From: Emticicia aquatica | Lineage (GTDB): Bacteria > Bacteroidota > Bacteroidia > Cytophagales > Spirosomataceae | Direction: 5' to 3' | Length of the DNA: 64,000 nt | NCBI RefSeq assembly: GCF_923079645.1 | Contig: NZ_CAKLPY010000001.1 | Coordinates: 992,001 to 1,056,000, forward strand | Part shown: piece after piece, positions 1-8,778 of the stretch | Position numbering within the stretch: the first letter of the stretch is position 1 | Layout: every line of letters starts with the position of its first letter | Program-made: the position numbers and the translations under genes | Notes under the pieces: generated by a model | What the model was told of the DNA's origin: nothing | What the model saw: only the letters and a program-made list of their open reading frames with translations | Databases searched by the model: none

Positions 1-1231
1 TGGTAAAAAATGGCTGGAAAATTTTTAATTTCACATTTTCAGGCATTCCACTACCGTTGTCTTGAATCTTAATAATGAGTTCATTATCAATTTTTTCTGT
101 AATAATTATAACCGTAGGTTTGTAGTTCTGAATATTTAATTTAATTTTTTGTTGCACAGCATAAAACGCATTATTGATTATATTAAGCAATACTCTTCCA
201 AAATCTTGAGGAATCACTTCTACTTTTGGTAAATTTGTATCTAAATTTGTTTTGAAATCTGCATTGAAAGTTTTGTCTTTTGCACGAAGGCCGTGATAGG
301 ACAATCTTAAATATTCATCAACCAAAGCATTTATATCAATTAATTCTTTTTGCCCTGAACTTGTGCGAGAATGTTGTAACATCCCTTTTACAATGCTTGC
401 TGCACGTTGTCCATGATGCGTAATTTTTTGTTGATTCTGACTTAAATCTGTTAAAATTTCAATGATATAATTTTTGTCGAAATTGTCTTTTTCGAGTTCT
501 TCTGTAATTTCTTGACAAAGTTCAACCGAAACCTCCGAAAAGTTATTGACAAAATTCAAAGGATTCTGAATCTCATGGGCAATTCCTGCGGTGAGTTCGC
601 CCAAAGAAGCCATTTTTTCAGACTGAATTAACTGTGTTTGAGTAGTTTTTAATTCTACAAGAGCTTCTTCTAAAGATTCTTTTTGTTTGGTAAGTTCGGC
701 AGTACGTTCGGCAACTTGGTATTCGAGTTCTTGTTTTTTTGCTTCCAGTAAACGTCTTTCTTCTTCTTCTTTTTGTTTTTCAAGGCGTTCTCTTTTTCCT
801 TGTCTTTGGGCGTAGAAACTAAAACCAATTACCCAAAAAATGGCAAAACTTCGTATTGGGTCAAAAAAATACAAGTTGTTTTTGTGAAAATTTGGTGTGA
901 GAAGGTGAAAAAAATCGTAAATAAATAATACAGCTGCTAAGGGAATAAATGCTATTTCCATCATTCTACGAGCTACGGGTAATTCTTTTGCTAAGAAAAG
1001 TATATAAAGCACCACAATCGTGATGAGTTCGTAGAAATAATCTTTGAAAAATGAAAAATTTAGTAATTCTCCCAGTAATAATACCATGAATGTCCATAGC
1101 CAAGAAAATTTCAATACACGAAATACTTTCGGATGTCGAGTTTGTATTTCTAAATAACGCCCTAGAAACTGCATCAAAAAATGAGCGATAACCACTGAGG
1201 GCATTATATCGGTGTAATCTATATTCATCAT
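1..1231 (-). CDS. membrane sensor histidine kinase, C-terminus beyond window
   Basis: Reading leftward from ATG ATG at 1231/1228 the frame stays open to the window edge, so the gene is cut at its 3' end. The first ~110 residues are strongly hydrophobic with several membrane segments. A charged coiled coil follows, then an H-box (GIAHEIQNPLNFVNNFSEV) with phosphoacceptor His219, an N-box (NIINNAFYAV) and a G1 box (DNGSGMPE). The sequence ends inside the ATPase domain. No extracellular sensor domain is visible, so the membrane block is the likely input. The start lies 31 bp after the stop of the carrier/HEAT/cNMP gene on the same strand, so the two may be co-transcribed. The partner regulator is not in the window. 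Confidence 0.88.
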   Translation of the reverse strand, partial: MMNIDYTDIMPSVVIAHFLMQFLGRYLEIQTRHPKVFRVLKFSWLWTFMVLLLGELLNFSFFKDYFYELITIVVLYILFLAKELPVARRMMEIAFIPLAAVLFIYDFFHLLTPNFHKNNLYFFDPIRSFAIFWVIGFSFYAQRQGKRERLEKQKEEEERRLLEAKKQELEYQVAERTAELTKQKESLEEALVELKTTQTQLIQSEKMASLGELTAGIAHEIQNPLNFVNNFSEVSVELCQEITEELEKDNFDKNYIIEILTDLSQNQQKITHHGQRAASIVKGMLQHSRTSSGQKELIDINALVDEYLRLSYHGLRAKDKTFNADFKTNLDTNLPKVEVIPQDFGRVLLNIINNAFYAVQQKIKLNIQNYKPTVIIITEKIDNELIIKIQDNGSGMPENVKLKIFQPFFT

Positions 1232-1262
1232 AATCTTTAGCTTGGTTTTATAAGCATGATTT

Positions 1263-4200
1263 TTAACTCAATCCACGTATTTTATCATTTTGAGAGCGAA
1301 TTCTTTGGCACAAAATTCTCAATACACTTCGAAGCAATTCGTTGCGTTCTTCCATCAAATCAAAGAAATCTTCTTGGTCAATTCTGAAAAGCAGCACATC
1401 ATTTTTTGCAATAGCTGACGCTGAACGAGGTTCTGCGTCCAAAAGGGCCAATTCGCCAAAAACATCTCCTTTCATAAATGTAGCTAACAGTGTTTCATGG
1501 TCATATATATCGATTTCTCCTGCATAAATAATGTACATACAATTGCCAATTTCGCCTTTTTTGAAAATAATCTTTTCTTCATTGAAAGAAATTTCTTTCA
1601 TAATTGGAACAATCGAAGTCAATACATTTTCGGGCGTTTCGGCAAAAAGTTGTGTATTTTTCAATACAATTACTCGTTCGAGTTCGGAGATTGACGCTAT
1701 TTCGTGCGAGTGACTCATATCAGTTTTGTTAAAATATTTTTCAAATTCAGGTTGTTGTTTAAAGAAGGCATTAGTTAAAATTGCTTGATGAGCTGCTTCT
1801 TTTAATATTTTTTTAGGATGATTGAGGTAGCTTTCAAAAAGTTTGATTTCATGTAAAGAAAATTTACTTTTGGCAGGTTTCCATGCTTGTATAGCTTGTG
1901 CAATTGTCCAACAGCCAAAAGCGGTTTCTCCTTTTTCTAAAATCAAATGTACGATTGGTTTTACTTTTACGTCTTTACCTAAATATGCTTTAAAAATGAC
2001 TGCTTTTTCCTCATTTTGAGTTTCGTCAAGCAATGCATGAAGACATTTATAAATATCTCTAGGAATACTATTATCTAAAATTTCGAGGGCATTAGCTCTT
2101 TTTTCTCTTGATGAATGTTCCACACCCAACATAGCATCATGCACAATATCTTTGTCATAAATGAGCATAAGGAGGTAGAAAATTCTATCAGAAGATTGTC
2201 CTAATTCGTACTGTAAATTGTCATTGGGAAGCTTCCCAAAACCATTCAATAATTGAAATGATTGCTCTAATTCTGCTTGTAAAAGAGTTAAAAAATAGTC
2301 ATTATGACTATCAATTTCAGCATAGTTTCCGAGTGCTTTTAGAGCGGATGTTTTTATTTCTAGTGGTTTATTGTGCATAAATGCTAGCAATAAATCATAA
2401 CTTTCCTCTGATTTGTATTTTTCGCAAAACGTTACTATTTTTTGCAAAATATATATATTTTTATTGTCTTTGAGTTTGACTATTTCGTCTAAACTTTTAT
2501 CACCCAAATTGATTAATTGATGCAAAGCTTTTTTTGCATGATGATGATTCGACAAAAGTGACGTAAGCTCATTTATCAATAGGGATGTTCCTAAAACTCC
2601 TGCCGCCTTAATGCCATTTTCTATTAGATTTTCATCTTTTAAACACGATTGAACAAATAATTCATGTTCTTTTAGTTGCAATGTTTTAATTACATTCAGT
2701 GCTGCAATTTTTTCTTCTGGTTTACTTTTCGAATCACAAAGTGCTAATAATCGTTCTTTTGCTTGACTATTTTGTGCTGTCAAACTACCAATTAAAACGC
2801 CTTCTGTTAAAGCAATATCATCGGAATAAAGTAATTCTTGCAATCTACCATTATCAAAAATGTTGGCAGCACTTAGTATTTGAATACCTAACTTTCGACA
2901 AACATCATTTTGTTCTTGAAAAACATTGTCTAATAAAATCGTTAAAATATTTTTGGCAGGTTTATTTCGCTCAAATTCCAAAAGGATTCTTAATCGCACT
3001 TTATCAGACGAGTTTTGCAAGAGTTGTGGCAAATATTTTTCGAGTTTTTTGTGGTCATATTTTGTAATCCAATCAATCGCACTAATTACTTCTTCGGGTT
3101 TTTCGCTGCTAATATTTTTCAAAATCACTTGAAAAGCCTCTTTTTGCATCACCAATTCATCGCTTTTCAAGAACCTTTTACTTAAAGCACTTTTTAGTTC
3201 AATAATATAATGTTTAAACGCACGACTTAAAAAATAAAAAGCAACAAATGCCGAAAACACCGTTAAGCCAAACTCAACCCAAGTGAAAGAAAAATCGAAA
3301 TAGTATTCAGCAAGGAGCAAAAGCCCAGCAATTCCCATACCTAATGGTTCGTAGAAACCTTTGGCGAGTGTATGTCCTTTGAGACGTTGGTGCGTTGAAA
3401 GCGGTTGAAACATGACCAAAAAAACAGGGTCAAAAAGTGTTCGACGCATGACTTCAAAAAGTAAATAGGCGGCACTAAAATCCATCAAAAGTGAAGCCTC
3501 GTCATTTCTGAATGAAGATAAAATTACTAAAACGGCCGAAATGATAACCGTACCAATTGGCAAGAAAAGCAAGGCGTTTCGTAAACCAAATCGGTCAATT
3601 GCTCTACTAGAAAGTACCAGTTTTACAATGGTTGAAATAGAATAAGTGATGGCTAAAAGATAACCAACAAACGCAATAACATCATGTTGGCTATGAAATT
3701 TATATTTAACGTTTACAAAAAAATTATACTCAATCCAAGTGGCCGAAATTGCCACCGCCACCAAACCAATACACATTTCAAATACTAATCGACTACCACC
3801 GAAAAGCTTGGTAATGTACTGAGCTTCGGTTTTTTTTCTGACTCTTTCGGCAGTCATTTCTGGCATTTCGGTAAGTTCAAATGTGCGTTTTTGTGTAAAA
3901 AACGCTAATAAAAACGTTACAAATGCAACCGAAATTAATATTGCCAATACTGAAGTAGAATGAATCAAGACTGTCAGAATAGCACCAATTGCTTTCGCTG
4001 GAACATCCCCTGAGCCAATTACACTAAAAATCCGCTTGCTTTGACGCACATCAAAAACTACTGCCGAAACACCCCAAAATTCAAGATTCACCAATAAATA
4101 AATAATACGAAAGCCAACCATTATTCCGATAGCGGTAAATATTGTATGACTCAAAAAAACCACAATTACCATTATTATTGACATCAACAAAACCGCTAAA

Positions 4201-4448
4201 AGTACTCGGCTACTGAGTTTTTGTAATAAATAATGATGTTCGTAATATTCGTAAATTTTACCAACGCCCATCATTGCTATTGTTGATAGAATGTAGGCAA
4301 TTGGCAATGAAAATTCGGGATGATTTTCGAGCAAAATAATATTAGCCGAAACGTATATTAATACCGTTCCGATGCTAATGAAAAAATTATGAAGAAAAAA
4401 TAAAATTAGCTGCGATTGTGCTTTATTTCGAGTAAACAAATTGGCCAT
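1263..4448 (-). CDS. NTT/MFS-like carrier fused to HEAT repeats and a cyclic-nucleotide-binding domain
   Basis: This is a three-part protein of about 1061 residues. Residues ~1-430 hold about twelve membrane segments resembling MFS or ATP/ADP-translocase-type carriers. Residues ~440-900 are helical HEAT-like repeats. The last ~120 residues form a CRP-type cyclic-nucleotide-binding domain with a phosphate-binding cassette (GELALLDAEPRSASA). I place the start at ATG 4448, because the longer frame begins with TTG nine codons upstream and adds a polar stretch before the hydrophobic N-terminus. Transport activity, substrate and cyclic-nucleotide ligand cannot be read from sequence. The architecture suggests a carrier-like membrane unit regulated by cNMP. 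The downstream neighbour is a histidine kinase. Confidence 0.85.
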   Translation of the reverse strand: MANLFTRNKAQSQLILFFLHNFFISIGTVLIYVSANIILLENHPEFSLPIAYILSTIAMMGVGKIYEYYEHHYLLQKLSSRVLLAVLLMSIIMVIVVFLSHTIFTAIGIMVGFRIIYLLVNLEFWGVSAVVFDVRQSKRIFSVIGSGDVPAKAIGAILTVLIHSTSVLAILISVAFVTFLLAFFTQKRTFELTEMPEMTAERVRKKTEAQYITKLFGGSRLVFEMCIGLVAVAISATWIEYNFFVNVKYKFHSQHDVIAFVGYLLAITYSISTIVKLVLSSRAIDRFGLRNALLFLPIGTVIISAVLVILSSFRNDEASLLMDFSAAYLLFEVMRRTLFDPVFLVMFQPLSTHQRLKGHTLAKGFYEPLGMGIAGLLLLAEYYFDFSFTWVEFGLTVFSAFVAFYFLSRAFKHYIIELKSALSKRFLKSDELVMQKEAFQVILKNISSEKPEEVISAIDWITKYDHKKLEKYLPQLLQNSSDKVRLRILLEFERNKPAKNILTILLDNVFQEQNDVCRKLGIQILSAANIFDNGRLQELLYSDDIALTEGVLIGSLTAQNSQAKERLLALCDSKSKPEEKIAALNVIKTLQLKEHELFVQSCLKDENLIENGIKAAGVLGTSLLINELTSLLSNHHHAKKALHQLINLGDKSLDEIVKLKDNKNIYILQKIVTFCEKYKSEESYDLLLAFMHNKPLEIKTSALKALGNYAEIDSHNDYFLTLLQAELEQSFQLLNGFGKLPNDNLQYELGQSSDRIFYLLMLIYDKDIVHDAMLGVEHSSREKRANALEILDNSIPRDIYKCLHALLDETQNEEKAVIFKAYLGKDVKVKPIVHLILEKGETAFGCWTIAQAIQAWKPAKSKFSLHEIKLFESYLNHPKKILKEAAHQAILTNAFFKQQPEFEKYFNKTDMSHSHEIASISELERVIVLKNTQLFAETPENVLTSIVPIMKEISFNEEKIIFKKGEIGNCMYIIYAGEIDIYDHETLLATFMKGDVFGELALLDAEPRSASAIAKNDVLLFRIDQEDFFDLMEERNELLRSVLRILCQRIRSQNDKIRGLS

Positions 4449-4845
4449 TGTGGGTCTTAAATGTGAACGCCGCAATTTAGGAATTTTGATTGAAAATCTT
4501 TTGAAATAAGCCTAATCATTTGTAATATTGCAAAGTAGTATGACGATTTTACAGAAAAATATCGAAAAAAATAGCCATTGGCTTGTAGAAAATTGTAGCA
4601 TCAATTCTACTGGCTTATATCGTCATTTCCGAAAACCGCACCGAATTTCTGTTTTCTTCTTTCAATTGCTCGCCTTCATGGCAAACTTTGGGTTTTACTA
4701 ATTTTTATTGTGTTTAGCATTTATCCGTTGGCATTTTGCTATCGGAGCCGTTTCCTATATATTTCAAGGAAAAAATTAAACTTTACATTAATATTCTTCA
4801 AAACATCAAACTAATAGCAAAGCTAGTAGTTAACGCAATTATCAC
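4449..4845. other. intergenic region upstream of two divergent genes
   Basis: About 400 bp separate the carrier/cNMP gene (minus) from the arginine deiminase gene (plus). It holds a candidate plus-strand promoter near 4735-4765 and a short imperfect inverted repeat around 4598-4623 (GTAGAA/TTCTAC arms). A 53-codon frame at 4540-4701 lacks any recognisable feature and is not called. I see no RNA gene. Confidence 0.5.
4735..4765 (+). promoter_or_regulatory. candidate Bacteroidota-type promoter for the arginine deiminase gene
   Basis: TTTG at 4735-4738 and TATATTTC at 4758-4765 are 19 bp apart. This resembles the Bacteroidota pattern TTTG...TAnnTTTG, with the last base of the -7 element mismatched. 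It lies about 80 bp before the start codon. AT-rich DNA gives such matches by chance, so this is only a candidate. Confidence 0.3.
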
Positions 4846-6282
4846 ATGAGCAATAATATATTTGTATCTTCTGAAGTAGGCACTTTACGTCGTCTCATTA
4901 TTCATAGTCCTGACAGTGGTTTGGGCAAAGTTGTTCCGTCAAAAGCACAAGATTGGCTTTTTGAAGACATCGTTCATCTTGAAACCATGCGACGAGATGA
5001 ATATGATTATTATGTAAAAATTCTGCTTTATTTCCTTGATAGCGTTAAAGTTAAGGGAAAACTCAAACGCATTGATTCCGATAAATCAAGGGATTTTTAC
5101 AAACCTTGCAATAAAAAATATTTTAATTCTGAGAAAGTCATCGAATTTGAGAAATTACTTTCAGATATTTTAAAAATCTCAGCCGTTCGTACCCAATTGA
5201 TTGCTGCCGTTTGTGCAGTGGAAGAATGTTCGTTTCAATTCCAAAATGAAATGGCTCAAATGCCCATCATCGACTTAGCAAAAGTATTGATAACAGGTAT
5301 TTTGCCAAATAATAAAATGCTTTTTCCGCCAATTCCGAACCTGATTTTTACACGAGATATTGGTATTATGGTAAATGAACATTTATTGCTCAATAAACCA
5401 GCAAAATATGCTCGTACAAGAGAATCACTTTTGGCAAAATATGTTTTCTTTAATCATCCAATGTTCAAAGATTTACAAGGCAAAATCATAGAAATTACAG
5501 AAGACGAAAATCATTTTTTATTACCAGAAGAAGAGCAAGAAGGAAGGCTAAACACACTCGAAGGCGGTGATGTGATGATGGTTGCCCCGAATCATTTGCT
5601 GATTGGTGTCAGTGAACGAACGTCAGTTGAGGCCGCTCGTCAAGCCATTGATTTACTTTTTGAAAGAAATGTTGTTCAGAAAGTTACGATAGTGAAAATT
5701 CCACAAAAACGAGACTATATGCACATCGACACTGTCTTTACGCAAATAAAACGCAATGTGTGGGTATTGCTTGGGTCTTTAGGCAGAATCAAAGAAGAAG
5801 CCGAAAAACAATCGATTTGGGAAGAATTGGGTCAGCAACCAAGCTATGAAACACTTACTATCAAACAATTTATCAATAAAGATGGTGGCGTGAAAGTAAA
5901 AGATTTTGCCAATTTGGAAGACTTACTTTCGTCAATTACAAAAGATGATTTGGATTGCTATGACGAAGTAAAATTTGTATATTCGGGCAATAATGAGTTT
6001 CCTTATGGTGCAAGAGAGCAGTGGACTGATTCGTGTAATTTGCTTGTTGTAAAAGAAGGCGTTGCCATTGGTTATGACCGTAACGACAAAACTGCCGAGG
6101 CTTTTCGTGATGCAGGTTTTCAGACAATTCGAGCAGCAGATTTACTTGAAAAATTTGAAAATAATGAACTTCCACCCGAAACTTTGACAAATACAATTAT
6201 TATGTTGCCATCCGCAGAGCTTTCAAGGGCAAGAGGTGGCTCACATTGTATGAGTATGCCAATTTTTAGAGAAATGCTTTAA
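4846..6282 (+). CDS. arginine deiminase family protein
   Basis: A 478-residue member of the guanidino-modifying (arginine deiminase) superfamily. The expected active-site motifs appear in order: FTRD (168-171), EGGD (239-242), HIDT (293-296) and a C-terminal SRARGGSHCM motif with catalytic Cys468. True arginine deiminases hydrolyse arginine to citrulline and ammonia. The protein is longer than the usual ~410 residues, with extra sequence mainly in the first 165 residues. It is followed after 78 bp by ctlX, which favours a catabolic arginine/citrulline role. No ornithine carbamoyltransferase or carbamate kinase gene is nearby, so this is not a classical arc operon. Substrate choice between arginine and a related guanidine is not proven. 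Confidence 0.85.
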   Translation: MSNNIFVSSEVGTLRRLIIHSPDSGLGKVVPSKAQDWLFEDIVHLETMRRDEYDYYVKILLYFLDSVKVKGKLKRIDSDKSRDFYKPCNKKYFNSEKVIEFEKLLSDILKISAVRTQLIAAVCAVEECSFQFQNEMAQMPIIDLAKVLITGILPNNKMLFPPIPNLIFTRDIGIMVNEHLLLNKPAKYARTRESLLAKYVFFNHPMFKDLQGKIIEITEDENHFLLPEEEQEGRLNTLEGGDVMMVAPNHLLIGVSERTSVEAARQAIDLLFERNVVQKVTIVKIPQKRDYMHIDTVFTQIKRNVWVLLGSLGRIKEEAEKQSIWEELGQQPSYETLTIKQFINKDGGVKVKDFANLEDLLSSITKDDLDCYDEVKFVYSGNNEFPYGAREQWTDSCNLLVVKEGVAIGYDRNDKTAEAFRDAGFQTIRAADLLEKFENNELPPETLTNTIIMLPSAELSRARGGSHCMSMPIFREML

Positions 6283-6360
6283 TTTCGAGTAAATATTAAT
6301 TTCTAACCTAAGAAATGTGCATTTATTGTTCTTATATTCTAACATTCAAAATTAGATTTT

Positions 6361-7290
6361 ATGCAAGCTCAAACCACATCCAATATATTAATGATTCGGC
6401 CTGTAAATTTTGCTTTCAATGAGCAAACCGCCGAAAGTAATGCGTTTCAAGATGTTAAATCTAAATCTTGGACAAATAATATTACACAGCAAGACGCTCT
6501 CCAAGAATTTGATGCAATGGTGAGCCAGTTGCGTGCCGCTGGTGTAAATGTCATTGTTTATGATGATACCTTTGAACCACACACGCCTGATAGTATTTTT
6601 CCTAATAACTGGATTTCGTTTCATCATAGTGGTAAAGTGTGTTTGTATCCGATGCAAGCCGAAAACCGTCGTTTAGAACGTAGAACTGATATAATTGATG
6701 ATTTGCGAAAGCATTTTCATGTTGAGGTTGTACTTGATTTTACGCATTTCGAGAAAGAAGGAAAATTTCTTGAAGGGACAGGAAGCTTGGTTCTTGACCG
6801 AATGCACCGTACGGCTTATGCGTGTATTTCGCCCCGAACTAATGCTGATGTTTTGGATGCTTGGGCAAAACAAATGAGGTATCAATTAGTAAAATTTACT
6901 TCGGTTGACTCGCATGGAAAAGAAGTGTATCATACAAATGTTGTCATGTGTATTGGAGATACATTTGCGGTTGTTTGCCTCAACTCAATTCCAGATTTTG
7001 ACGAGCGATTAATGGTCAAAGAAGCCCTTGAAAGTAGTGGAAAACAAGTGATTGAGATTAGCTTGGAGCAAATGAATAATTTTGCAGGAAATATGTTATT
7101 GGTCAAAAACAAAAAAGGACACCATATTTTGGTCATGTCAACATCGGCTTTTGAATCATTGACTCACGCTCAAAGAATTGAACTAGAAGAATATGCCGCT
7201 CTTCAACATTTCGACCTCACCATGATTGAAACCTGTGGCGGAGGCTCGGCTCGTTGTATGATGGCGGAAGTTCATTTGCCTGAAAAGTGA
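6361..7290 (+). CDS. ctlX: citrulline utilization hydrolase CtlX
   Basis: A 309-residue member of the amidinotransferase/dimethylarginine-hydrolase-like fold. Visible motifs are IFPNNWISFH, GTGSLVLDR, a conserved His in YHTNVVMCIGD, and the C-terminal GGGSARCMMAEV with nucleophilic Cys299. These match the CtlX group, which is often found beside arginine catabolic genes. It probably acts in the cytoplasm on citrulline or a related ureido compound, downstream of the preceding deiminase. No terminator separates the two genes. The specific reaction is inferred from the family. Confidence 0.8.
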   Translation: MQAQTTSNILMIRPVNFAFNEQTAESNAFQDVKSKSWTNNITQQDALQEFDAMVSQLRAAGVNVIVYDDTFEPHTPDSIFPNNWISFHHSGKVCLYPMQAENRRLERRTDIIDDLRKHFHVEVVLDFTHFEKEGKFLEGTGSLVLDRMHRTAYACISPRTNADVLDAWAKQMRYQLVKFTSVDSHGKEVYHTNVVMCIGDTFAVVCLNSIPDFDERLMVKEALESSGKQVIEISLEQMNNFAGNMLLVKNKKGHHILVMSTSAFESLTHAQRIELEEYAALQHFDLTMIETCGGGSARCMMAEVHLPEK

Positions 7291-7331
7291 TATTTTTATT
7301 TATGGAAAAATCAATAAATTAAAAATATTTA

Positions 7332-7339
7332 TATATTTG
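7332..7339 (+). promoter_or_regulatory. candidate -7 promoter element for the SatD-like operon
   Basis: TATATTTG is an exact match to the Bacteroidota TAnnTTTG element, 39 bp before the start codon at 7379. I cannot find a convincing TTTG at the -33 position, so confidence is limited. Confidence 0.35.
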
Positions 7340-7378
7340 TAGATATTTTTGATTTATTGATTAAATAATAGATAAATA

Positions 7379-7966
7379 ATGGCTCAAGTAATTACAGGAG
7401 ATATTGTAAAATCATCAAATCTTGATGCTGAAAAACGACTAAAACTCCGTGAAGCATTCGATTATTTATCGAGTATTTCCGAAGGAAAGTATGATTACTT
7501 TATTCGAGGTGATAGCTTTCAAATATTGCTTAATCAAAATGCTTTAAAGGAAGCTTTAACTATCAAAACCTATTTATTCGTAAAATTGGGTGTGCAAGTC
7601 AAGATTTCGATTGGAGTAGGGAATGTAGAGTTTTTGAACGAAAAAATTTCTGATTCTGATGGCGAAGCTTTTTGGTTATCTGGTAGAAAATTAGACGAAA
7701 TGAAAGTCAAAACAGCATTTTTACGGATTTCTACGACAGAAACTCAAAAAAATGAAGAATGGGAAATTCATTGCTCAGTTATTGATTATTTGCTCGAAAA
7801 CCAAACAGCCAATCAAGCAGAAGTTGTTTTTTGGCTTTTACAGCAAAAAAATCAGCAAGAAATAGCCACGATAATTAATATTGGTCAGCCTTCGGTAAGT
7901 AACCGAATAAAGAATTCGGCATGGAATATCATTGAAAAAATGTTAAATCGCTTTCAAAATGTCTAA
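7379..7966 (+). CDS. SatD-like protein: nucleotide-cyclase-like N-terminus plus C-terminal helix-turn-helix
   Basis: A 195-residue protein resembling the SatD family, whose biochemical role is not established. Residues 4-12 (VITGDIVKS, Asp8), 41-50 (FIRGDSFQIL, Asp45) and 74-81 (VKISIGVG) have the order and spacing of the two metal-binding aspartates and following strand of class III nucleotidyl cyclases. This resemblance is my own reading. Residues ~158-182 look like a helix-turn-helix (QQEIATIINIGQPSVSNRIK). The end overlaps the DUF3307 gene by 8 bp, implying translational coupling. It could be an active cyclase, a degenerate sensor or simply a transcription factor. A perfect -7 element lies upstream. 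Confidence 0.7.
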   Translation: MAQVITGDIVKSSNLDAEKRLKLREAFDYLSSISEGKYDYFIRGDSFQILLNQNALKEALTIKTYLFVKLGVQVKISIGVGNVEFLNEKISDSDGEAFWLSGRKLDEMKVKTAFLRISTTETQKNEEWEIHCSVIDYLLENQTANQAEVVFWLLQQKNQQEIATIINIGQPSVSNRIKNSAWNIIEKMLNRFQNV

Positions 7967-8678
7967 CCTTTTTACTACGGAACAAGCACTGGTTTTGTTG
8001 AAACTGATTTTTGCTCATTTACTCACTGATTTTTTCATGCAGCCGCTCAATTGGGTAAAAGACAAAGAAACCAAGAAAATAAAATCTGTTAAATTATTTT
8101 ATCATATCCTTCTGACATTTTTGGTAGTTTGGCTTTTTTCAAGAAACTTCTTGGTATCTATTTTCATCGGAATTACTCATTATTGTATTGATATTTGGAA
8201 AGTTTATGCGAAGGATAAAAGCATAAAAACGTTTCTTCTTGACCAAATATTACATTTTACTATCCTGATTATCAGTTGGTTATTTATTATTGATGGATTT
8301 ACGCAATTTGTAGATTTATCGACCAATATCCTTATTGATTTTAAAATATGGGCCTTACTAACAACGTATCTTTTTTGTACTTTTCCATTAGGTATTATTA
8401 TTGGCATTGCTACAAAACGTTGGCGAGACGAAATTAAAACCAATAAACAAGATAGCCTTGATGAAGCAGGAAAATGGATTGGAATTTTTGAAAGAATATT
8501 GATTTTGACTTTTGTGATCAATAATCAATACGAAGCAATTGGGTTTTTAATTGCTGCCAAAGCATTACTTCGCTTTCGTGAATCCGACCTCAAATTGACA
8601 GAATATGTTTTAATCGGAACGCTTATTAGTTTCACATTGACTATTTCTTTAGGAATCTTCTTAAAAATGGTTCTTTAA
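7959..8678 (+). CDS. DUF3307 family multi-pass membrane protein
   Basis: A 239-residue protein with about six hydrophobic segments. The N-terminal signature (LIFAHLLTDFFMQPLNWVKD) is typical of DUF3307. The start codon lies inside the end of the SatD-like gene, an 8-bp overlap that couples their translation and suggests a partnership. No catalytic motif is recognised, and no function is established for the family. A central loop near residues 150-170 is charged (KRWRDEIKTNKQD) and may be cytoplasmic. The gene is followed by a 100-bp gap before the FAD oxidoreductase gene. Confidence 0.75.
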   Translation: MSNLFTTEQALVLLKLIFAHLLTDFFMQPLNWVKDKETKKIKSVKLFYHILLTFLVVWLFSRNFLVSIFIGITHYCIDIWKVYAKDKSIKTFLLDQILHFTILIISWLFIIDGFTQFVDLSTNILIDFKIWALLTTYLFCTFPLGIIIGIATKRWRDEIKTNKQDSLDEAGKWIGIFERILILTFVINNQYEAIGFLIAAKALLRFRESDLKLTEYVLIGTLISFTLTISLGIFLKMVL

Positions 8679-8778
8679 AAACTTATTTAGATTAAAATTT
8701 CGTATATTTAGTCAGTCAGATGACAATTCTACTCGTAGAAACTTCACAATTTTATAGCATAATTCAATCCTTAAACTC

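Noticed and set aside
2699..3067. 122-residue plus-strand frame inside the carrier/HEAT gene
   Set aside because: Fully antisense to a clear HEAT-repeat coding region; shadow frame.
4540..4701. 53-codon plus-strand open frame between the carrier gene and the deiminase gene
   Set aside because: No recognisable family, no ribosome-binding site, and it lies in a region with regulatory sequence; likely random.
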